Shown here one piece after another: positions 7,270 to 12,763 of a stretch of DNA of 17,126 nt. The DNA is taken from assembly GCA_002424495.1 (NCBI GenBank), contig DIKH01000232.1:1-17126 (forward strand), read 5' to 3'. The translations under genes and the position numbers were made by a program. This stretch comes from Desulfobacteraceae bacterium UBA5623 (GTDB taxonomy: Bacteria > Desulfobacterota > DSM-4660 > Desulfatiglandales > Desulfatiglandaceae). Every line of letters begins with the position of its first letter. Within the stretch, counting starts at the first letter, position 1. Below the pieces are notes generated by a model. It searched no databases and was not told the DNA's origin. It worked only from the letters and a program-made list of their open reading frames with translations.

Positions 7270-7656
7270 ATGCAAGACTTCAGCGTGCTGGTTGTTGATG
7301 ACGAAGAGGATCTTCTGGAGACACTGGTCAACCGGTTGAATAGGAGGACCATCCGCACACACGGCGTAACAAGCGGCGAGGAGGCGCTTAAGGTAATAAA
7401 GGAAAAACCGATTGACGTTGTCATCCTTGACATAAAAATGCCCGGCGGCATGGACGGCATTGAAACCCTTAGAGAAATCAAAAAGATCAACCCGCTTTGC
7501 GAGGTGATTCTGCTCACCGGCCACGGCGCGGTTGAAACCGGCATCGAAGGGATGAGTTTAGGGGCATTTGACTACATATTGAAGCCGGTCAGGCTGGAAG
7601 AACTCCTGCCGAAGATAGCAGAGGCCGTTGAAAAAAAGAGAGGCCAGGTTCAATAA
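7270..7656 (+). CDS. Stand-alone response regulator receiver (RR3)
   Basis: Single receiver of 128 residues with D10/D11, D54 in VILDIKMPGGMDG, T83 in LLTGHGAVE and K105 in ILKPVRLEEL. It ends right after the last helix, with no output domain. Residues 36-66 closely match RR1 (for example the shared DIKMPGG), and the alignment is ungapped. It lies 18 bp downstream of HK2 with no strong ribosome site, so it is probably translationally coupled to the kinase. A 121-bp gap with a REP-like sequence and a palindrome separates it from HK3. Confidence 0.93.
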   Translation: MQDFSVLVVDDEEDLLETLVNRLNRRTIRTHGVTSGEEALKVIKEKPIDVVILDIKMPGGMDGIETLREIKKINPLCEVILLTGHGAVETGIEGMSLGAFDYILKPVRLEELLPKIAEAVEKKRGQVQ

Positions 7657-7678
7657 GTCAGATTGGCTCAAAACGCTC

Positions 7679-7705
7679 TGGATTCCTGCCTTCGCCGGGA
7701 TGATG
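7679..7705. repeat. REP-like imperfect hairpin
   Basis: The sequence around GATTCCTGCCTTCGCCGGGA resembles the short intergenic hairpins of the GGATTCCCGC...GCGGGAATGA type that recur in many proteobacterial genomes. It pairs imperfectly (ATTCCTGC with GCCGGGAT) around a CTTC loop. No second copy occurs in the window, so repetitive status is from recall only. Confidence 0.35.
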
Positions 7706-7750
7706 TATTTTTTAAATTATAGTAATTTCAAACAGTTAAATCACATTTTG

Positions 7751-7768
7751 ACTGTCAAATTTGGCAGT
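7751..7768. promoter_or_regulatory. Near-perfect 18-bp inverted repeat before HK3
   Basis: ACTGTCAAATTTGGCAGT pairs at eight of nine positions per arm, and the ninth is a G-U pair in RNA. It ends nine bases before the HK3 ATG, where a ribosome site would be expected and none is obvious. It could be an operator or an RNA hairpin limiting initiation. Confidence 0.4.
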
Positions 7769-7777
7769 TAATCCAAT

Positions 7778-9472
7778 ATGCATCACACAAGGTCAGACGA
7801 TACGGATCATCGCACTGCACTTAAGAGGAACGTGCTTTCATGGAGCGTCTTCGTCGCCATTACGCCGATGATTCTGGTTAGTTGTATTATACTATACCAG
7901 TACAGGATATCCTACCATCAAAGAGTCAACTCCCACCTGGAAGAACTGATAAATAAACACAAACAAAATATTGATACCTTTTTAAGGGAACGGCTCGGTA
8001 ATATTCAGGACCTTGCCAGGAATTTCGCCTTTGAACAGATGAGCCAAGAAGCCTTTTTGCAGGAGAGGTTGAACATCCTTCAGAGGAGCTATGGCCCTGT
8101 TTTTGTGGATCTGGGGGTGATAAATTCCAAGGGTGTCCAAGTCGCCTATGCAGGACCTTTTAAGCTGGGCCATGCCCGGTATTCAGATGCTGACTGGTTT
8201 CAGAAGGTCATGGAGAATAAAAGCGAATATTATAAGAGCGATGTCTTTTTGGGGCTGCGCGGTGTCCCCCATTTCATCATTGCAGTAAAAATTACCTCGG
8301 AGGGGGAGACCTGGATAGTGAGGGCGACCATTGATTTTGTCTCCTTTAACACCCTGGTGGAAAAAATCAGGGTGGGTGAAACAGGCTTTGCCTTCATATT
8401 AAACAAGGATGGCAGATTTCAGACTCATGCTGTTCATGATGTCAAACCGGATAAGAGTCCTTATTCTGATTTCCTGAACTATAATGACGAAGAAAAAAAG
8501 CATATTCATATTCTTGAACGTACTGATGACTCAGGAAACATGAACATATATGTCGCCGCCTTTTTAAAACACGGGGACTGGCTGCTTGTTTATCAGCAAA
8601 AGGCCTCCGAGGCCTTTTTTGACTACAGAAGGACAGTCAATGTGGCGGTTGTCATCATCATGCTGGGCTGTCTTTTGATTCTGTCCACCGCTATTTTACT
8701 GTCCAATAAGCTGGTCAGGCTCCTGGCCAGGATTGACCGGGAAAAGCAGATGATGAATGAGCAGATAGTTGAGACCGGCAAACTGGCCTCTATCGGCGAG
8801 CTGGCCGCAGGCATCGCCCATGAGATAAACAACCCGGTCGCCATAATGGTGGGAGAGGCCGGATGGATTGAAGACCTGCTTGAGGAAGAAGAATTCCAGG
8901 CCAGTGAGAATCTGAAGGAATTCAGGAGGTCGCTTAAGCAGATCCATATTCAGGGAAAACGCTGCAAGGAGATAACCCACAAGCTCTTAAGTTTTGCGCG
9001 AAAGACCGGTTCCAGGCCACAGGACATCAACGTAAACGAACTGATGGAAGAACTGATTGCCCTGTCCGCCCAGAGGGCTAAATTCAGCAATGTTGCCATT
9101 GTTACCGACTTTAAAGATGATATACCCAGCATATGCGTATCACAGTCGGAGTTGCAGCAGGTATTCCTCAACCTGATCAACAATGCCCTGGATGCCATGG
9201 AAAAAGACGGAGGACAGATAAGGATATCAACCAAAACAGAAGGAAATCATGTGGTCGTTGTTGTAGCTGATAATGGCCCCGGAATCCCGTCTGCTAACCT
9301 GAACCGGATATTTGACCCGTTTTTTACCTCAAAACCGGTTGGAAAAGGCACCGGCCTTGGTCTATCCATCTGTTATGGCATCATAAAAAAAATGAAGGGA
9401 GACATAGAGGTCCAGAGCACAACAGGGGCCGGGACAACATTTCTCGTTAAAATTCCCTTGCCGGAAGATTAA
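7778..9472 (+). CDS. Cache-domain sensor histidine kinase (HK3)
   Basis: Kinase of 564 residues, a third paralogue of HK1 and HK2. It has TM1 about 18-41, an extracytoplasmic dCache-like region with AGPFKLG, YKSDVFLGLR, PHFIIA and RATID, then TM2 about 287-310. DHp carries His348 in IAHEINNPVAIM, and HATPase_c has NLINNALDAM, DNGPGIPS, FDPFFTSKP and GKGTGLGLS. No HAMP or PAS is recognisable. The DHp segment after the His (GEAGWIEDLLEEE) resembles HK2 (KTGWMEDLLEDE) more than HK1, suggesting HK2 and HK3 diverged later. The ATG is the only plausible start, since the next Met lies in TM1 and a stop lies close upstream. The ribosome site is weak. Two receiver genes follow after 140 bp. Confidence 0.93.
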   Translation: MHHTRSDDTDHRTALKRNVLSWSVFVAITPMILVSCIILYQYRISYHQRVNSHLEELINKHKQNIDTFLRERLGNIQDLARNFAFEQMSQEAFLQERLNILQRSYGPVFVDLGVINSKGVQVAYAGPFKLGHARYSDADWFQKVMENKSEYYKSDVFLGLRGVPHFIIAVKITSEGETWIVRATIDFVSFNTLVEKIRVGETGFAFILNKDGRFQTHAVHDVKPDKSPYSDFLNYNDEEKKHIHILERTDDSGNMNIYVAAFLKHGDWLLVYQQKASEAFFDYRRTVNVAVVIIMLGCLLILSTAILLSNKLVRLLARIDREKQMMNEQIVETGKLASIGELAAGIAHEINNPVAIMVGEAGWIEDLLEEEEFQASENLKEFRRSLKQIHIQGKRCKEITHKLLSFARKTGSRPQDINVNELMEELIALSAQRAKFSNVAIVTDFKDDIPSICVSQSELQQVFLNLINNALDAMEKDGGQIRISTKTEGNHVVVVVADNGPGIPSANLNRIFDPFFTSKPVGKGTGLGLSICYGIIKKMKGDIEVQSTTGAGTTFLVKIPLPED

Positions 9473-9612
9473 AAAGATGATAACGATTTGGTTTTGTATA
9501 TAAAATTGGGGGGAGTGCGTCAAGGCCTGGTCCGAAAATGGAAAGTAAACAGAGTCAAACTGTTCCATGGAAGCAGGTACAAAAGGGCATACTCAAAAAA
9601 CAGGTAACAGCC

Positions 9613-10011
9613 ATGACAGAAGAGGGAAACATACAGGCCTCTACCCGCATTAAGCTGCTCCTTGTGGATGATGAGGAAGGATTTGTCAATGTCATTGCCA
9701 ACAGGATGTCCAAGCGGGGGATTGATGCAACTAAGGCGCTGAGTGGGACAGACGCATTGAAGGCGCTTCGCGGTCAGGATTTTGATGTGGCCGTGGTGGA
9801 TCTCAAGATGCAGGAAATGGATGGGATAGAACTCCTGAGAATACTAAAGAAAATGGTTCCTGAAATGCCGGTTATCATGTTGACCGGACACGGCTCAGAG
9901 AGGGCGGAAGAAGAGGGTATGGAATATGGCGCCTTTGATTACCTGACAAAACCGTGCGAACTAGATGAACTTATGCAGAAAATCCGGGAGGCTTTGCCCA
10001 GGGGAAGGTGA
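9613..10011 (+). CDS. Stand-alone response regulator receiver (RR4)
   Basis: Single receiver of 132 residues with D19/D20, D63 in VAVVDLKMQEMDG, T91 in IMLTGHGS and K113 in LTKPCELDEL. The usual proline of the MPG/MPxMDG turn after the phosphoacceptor is Gln67 here, a mild oddity. The frame is open to an ATG at 9538, but the added 25 residues look non-coding and have no ribosome site. An AGG lies eight bases before the ATG at 9613, which is preferred with moderate certainty. The stop overlaps a GTG in GTGA and the next receiver follows at once, so the two are almost surely co-translated. The 140 bp upstream (9473-9612) hold only the short palindrome TTCCATGGAA and no clear promoter. Confidence 0.88.
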   Translation: MTEEGNIQASTRIKLLLVDDEEGFVNVIANRMSKRGIDATKALSGTDALKALRGQDFDVAVVDLKMQEMDGIELLRILKKMVPEMPVIMLTGHGSERAEEEGMEYGAFDYLTKPCELDELMQKIREALPRGR

Positions 10012-10016
10012 CGGAT

Positions 10017-10430
10017 ATGGATTCTTTCATTACATTATTTGTTGACGATGAGGAAGAATTTTTAGCAACTGTTCTTAAACGCATGAAAAAGCGCAATTTG
10101 GAAGTTGTAGGGGCTAACAGCGGCGAGGAAGCCCTTGCCGTGCTCAAAAGCCACCATGTGGATGTTGTCGTGCTTGACGTCAGGATGCCGGGGATGGACG
10201 GCATACAGACCCTCAGGGAGATAAAGAGGGAGTTTCCTCTGGTAGAGGTTGTAATGCTTACAGGTCATGCAAACATGGAGGTCGCCGTAGAGGGCATGGA
10301 ACTGGGGGCCTTTGACTATCTGATGAAGCCGGTGGAGATAGATGAGCTTTTGTACAAGCTCCAGGATGCATACAAGAAAAAATCAATACAGGAGGAAAAG
10401 ATAAAACAAATAAACACATTAAAAAAATAA
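10017..10430 (+). CDS. Stand-alone response regulator receiver (RR5)
   Basis: Single receiver of 137 residues with D10/D11, D54 in VVLDVRMPGMDG, T82 in VMLTGHANME and K104 in LMKPVEIDEL, plus a lysine-rich C-terminal tail. A GTG at 10008 overlapping the previous stop could extend it by three residues. The ATG at 10017 is preferred, because MDSFITLFVDDEE aligns end to end with MDQFRALIVDDEA of RR1 and GGGGAAGG lies eight bases upstream. It forms a tandem receiver pair with RR4 downstream of HK3. One kinase serving two receivers is plausible, for example one as a phosphate sink; that is inference. A MITE-like element separates it from the TauE-type permease. Confidence 0.92.
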   Translation: MDSFITLFVDDEEEFLATVLKRMKKRNLEVVGANSGEEALAVLKSHHVDVVVLDVRMPGMDGIQTLREIKREFPLVEVVMLTGHANMEVAVEGMELGAFDYLMKPVEIDELLYKLQDAYKKKSIQEEKIKQINTLKK

Positions 10431-10431
10431 T

Positions 10432-10463
10432 TATGGTCAGCTCAATATTTTTCCCAGACCATA
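10432..10463 (+). other. Inverted repeat just after RR5
   Basis: TATGGTC (10432-10438) and GACCATA (10457-10463) form a 7-bp stem with an 18-base loop directly after the RR5 stop. A T run lies inside the loop, not after the stem, so this is a poor intrinsic terminator. Its right arm ends at the left end of the MITE-like element. Confidence 0.3.
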
Positions 10464-10551
10464 GGACCCGTTTCAAAATAACCTGAAACACCCCGAGACG
10501 GAAAGTGCCCGAAGATAGGGTGCGAATCGGATTATTTTGTAATGGGTCCTA
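10462..10551. mobile_element. MITE-like element with about 20-bp terminal inverted repeats
   Basis: The left end reads TAGGACCC then GTTTCAAAATAA. The reverse complement of the right end reads TAGGACCC then ATTACAAAATAA. That is 18 of 20 positions identical, and one of the two differences becomes a G-U pair in RNA. The element carries no coding frame. Each end is flanked by TA, as left by IS630/Tc1-mariner-type transposition, so the mobile part would be 10464-10549 (86 bp). As RNA it could also fold as a branched structure: stem 10462-10469/10544-10551 enclosing hairpins 10470-10489, 10493-10530 and 10531-10543. A structured leader for the TauE operon is the alternative reading. Confidence 0.6.
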
Positions 10552-10622
10552 AGCTGGAATTGAGCAGACGCAACAGGGAACTTTTGTCTGTCAAACAATT
10601 ATCTTAGGGAGGAAGAATTGAA

Positions 10623-11915
10623 ATGAGTTTTTTTAAACAGTTTGGTGAGCTTTTAATGATGGGAGCAAGGGCCCATGCAAAGTGGGAATTGGATACGTCC
10701 AGGACCATCCTGTCCGACAAGAGGCGTATGGCGATTCTCGGGCTCTTAACCATCCCCATTATAATCGGAGGCTTCGCTTTCGCCGAAGATATCAAGGATG
10801 CGCTTCCATCCCTGATCGGCGGAAAGGAGGCATATAACCCTGCATTTTATTCGCCGGCCATATTCGTCATATCCATACTGATAGGTGTCGGCGCGGGCCT
10901 TATTACCGGATGCATCGGCGCGGGCGGAGGTTTCATCATCGCCCCCGCACTTATGAGCGCAGGTGTCAAGGGCATCCTGGCGGTGGGCACAGATCTTTTC
11001 CATATATTTGCAAAGGCGATCATGGGCAGCGTTATCCACAGAAAACTGGGTAACGTCTCTGTCCCCCTGGCCGTTGTCTTTCTGATCGGCTCCATAGTGG
11101 GCGCAACAACGGGGGGTTACATAAACCGTGTGCTTTATGAATTAAATCCCGTGCTGAGCGACGCCTTTATTACCACAGTCTATTCCGTAATGCTGGGTTT
11201 TCTTGGCCTTTACGCGATGACCGATTTTCTCAAGGCAAGAAAGATCGGAAAGGCTGCGGATATGCATGGCCACGGCGGGCCTAAACGGGATGAGGGTGTA
11301 GATCTTGGCGGCCTTCCCAAGAAGCTCCAGGCAGTAAAGATCCCCCCAATGGTCAGATTTGATCATGACCTTGCGCCGGGCGGAAGGGGCATTTCATGGA
11401 TATTCCTGGTGCTGAGCGGCGCGCTTGTCGGGCTTGCAGCAGGAATTATGGGGGTTGGAGGCGGCTTCATAACCTTCCCGATCTTTGTCTACGTGCTGGG
11501 CGTGTCCTCCATGACCACGGTAGGGACTGACATCTTACAGATTGTCTTTACCGCGGGCTATGCCGCAGTCAGCCAGTACGCCATATATGGCTTTATCTTT
11601 TACACTCTGGCAATGGGCATGCTCCTTGGGTCTTTAGTGGGCATCCAAGTCGGCGCCATGGTGACCAAGGTGGTTCCCGGCATCACCATCAGAGGATTTT
11701 ACGCCATGGCGGTGCTTGCCGGTTTTGTCAACCGCATCTTTGCCCTGCCAGGCAAATTGGGCGGGATGGAAATCATCCCCATATCAAAGGAGACCGGCGT
11801 CCTGTTGGATAAAATAGGTGTCTGGGCATTTTTTATAGTAATTGCCGGTTTTTCAATCTGGGTAATCGGCACCTTCTTTAAAAATATCGGCGCCATGAAG
11901 GGAGAGGAGGTGTAG
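10623..11915 (+). CDS. TauE/SafE-family anion permease
   Basis: Integral membrane protein of 430 residues with the duplicated TauE/SafE signature. Repeat one is GVGAGLITGCIGAGGGFIIAP (about 88-108) followed by AVGTDLFHIFAKAIMG. Repeat two is GLAAGIMGVGGGFITFP (about 270-286) followed by TTVGTDILQIVFTAGYAA. An N-terminal amphipathic stretch precedes a hydrophobic segment near residues 38-54, and a polar cytoplasmic-type loop with GHGGPKRDEG lies between the repeats. The family includes exporters proposed for sulfite, sulfoacetate and other small anions; the substrate here is open. It is longer than the common members of about 250-270 residues. GGGAGG ends about ten bases before the ATG. The next gene starts two bases after its stop, so a paired function is likely. 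No promoter was recognised between the MITE-like element and the start. Confidence 0.9.
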   Translation: MSFFKQFGELLMMGARAHAKWELDTSRTILSDKRRMAILGLLTIPIIIGGFAFAEDIKDALPSLIGGKEAYNPAFYSPAIFVISILIGVGAGLITGCIGAGGGFIIAPALMSAGVKGILAVGTDLFHIFAKAIMGSVIHRKLGNVSVPLAVVFLIGSIVGATTGGYINRVLYELNPVLSDAFITTVYSVMLGFLGLYAMTDFLKARKIGKAADMHGHGGPKRDEGVDLGGLPKKLQAVKIPPMVRFDHDLAPGGRGISWIFLVLSGALVGLAAGIMGVGGGFITFPIFVYVLGVSSMTTVGTDILQIVFTAGYAAVSQYAIYGFIFYTLAMGMLLGSLVGIQVGAMVTKVVPGITIRGFYAMAVLAGFVNRIFALPGKLGGMEIIPISKETGVLLDKIGVWAFFIVIAGFSIWVIGTFFKNIGAMKGEEV

Positions 11916-11917
11916 AC

Positions 11918-12607
11918 ATGATAGCGAAAAAAAAGGAATTCACCATTGGGTCTGTGATGATCGCACTGTTTGCGGTAGTACTAATCCTTGTTTTTTCACC
12001 TGTTTTTAACGGACAAAACGGCCTTCAATATCTGGACGCCCTTTATAATTCCATATCAAAGGGCTCGGCCTACTATATTCCGAAGGTAAAGGAAGAGACG
12101 GCTAAATTCGCCGGTAAGACGGTCAGCGTGCCGATCAATATGGGGAAAGACGAAACAGCAAAACAGACGGCCACGTTGTTTGAAAAAGGGGGCGCAAAGG
12201 TTGAGGTCTCAGGAAGCGAGCTTAAGATTGACTGCGACCTGGGAAAGGTTTTCGACAGCTGCCTGGCCGATGCGGACAGTATGTACATAAATGACGGGGC
12301 AGCGCTTGTCAGTAAATATGGCTATGATGAAAGACAGGTCCTTCTCAACTGGCACACGGCCTTTAAGGCCATGGATAAGGCCCTGACAAAAGAGGAAAAA
12401 TTCGAAGAGGCACGCGCCATCCTCGAGGTGAGAGAAAAGGCCCTGGAGCCATCATACAACTACTACAAGATCGAACCGCAGAAGATAGGCGATAAGCTTG
12501 GAATAGTCGTGTTTTCTTTGGTCTTTTATGTAATCTACACCGTATGGTACGGTTTTGCGATCATGTACCTGTTTGAAGGATGGGGTCTCCAGTTGGAAGG
12601 ACATTAA
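11918..12607 (+). CDS. Two-helix membrane protein of unknown function, paired with the TauE-type permease
   Basis: I do not recognise this 229-residue protein. It has a lysine-rich N-terminus (MIAKKKE), one hydrophobic helix near 11-29, a polar domain of about 165 residues and a second helix near 196-219 with a short tail. By the positive-inside rule the polar domain should be extracytoplasmic. It contains C106 and C115 (C-x8-C), which could form a disulfide, then an acidic helical region rich in Lys and Glu. GGAGAGGAGG lies seven bases before the ATG and the permease stop is two bases upstream, so the two are surely co-expressed. A role as accessory subunit or ligand-binding partner of the permease is inferred from position only. 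Confidence 0.88.
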   Translation: MIAKKKEFTIGSVMIALFAVVLILVFSPVFNGQNGLQYLDALYNSISKGSAYYIPKVKEETAKFAGKTVSVPINMGKDETAKQTATLFEKGGAKVEVSGSELKIDCDLGKVFDSCLADADSMYINDGAALVSKYGYDERQVLLNWHTAFKAMDKALTKEEKFEEARAILEVREKALEPSYNYYKIEPQKIGDKLGIVVFSLVFYVIYTVWYGFAIMYLFEGWGLQLEGH

Positions 12608-12650
12608 CCTTAAACCAATCAGTCAGCTTCGGGCATCTGACCCTGTCCGG

Positions 12651-12678
12651 GAACTCCCTCAGTGACTTGAGGGAGTTC
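12651..12678. other. Perfect 11-bp inverted repeat (hairpin)
   Basis: GAACTCCCTCA (12651-12661) and TGAGGGAGTTC (12668-12678) are exact complements around a six-base loop, in the 156-bp gap before the PEP-synthase-like gene. No T run follows, so it does not look like a standard intrinsic terminator. It may be a transcript-processing or stability hairpin, or a protein site. Confidence 0.6.
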
Positions 12679-12763
12679 TCAACCACTATCCTGGCCAGGA
12701 AGGACGATATCAAGGTGGCTATCCTTAGACCTTAAGAAAATGGCAACAGTTTAGTGGAGACCC

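Noticed and set aside
9538..9612. Longer start for RR4 at 9538
   Set aside because: No ribosome site precedes it, and the extra residues have no counterpart in the other receivers.
10432..10463. Intrinsic terminator after RR5
   Set aside because: The inverted repeat has its T run in the loop rather than after the stem, so it does not fit the terminator pattern.
12651..12678. Rho-independent terminator after the 229-residue gene
   Set aside because: The stem is strong but is followed by TCAACCAC with no T tract.
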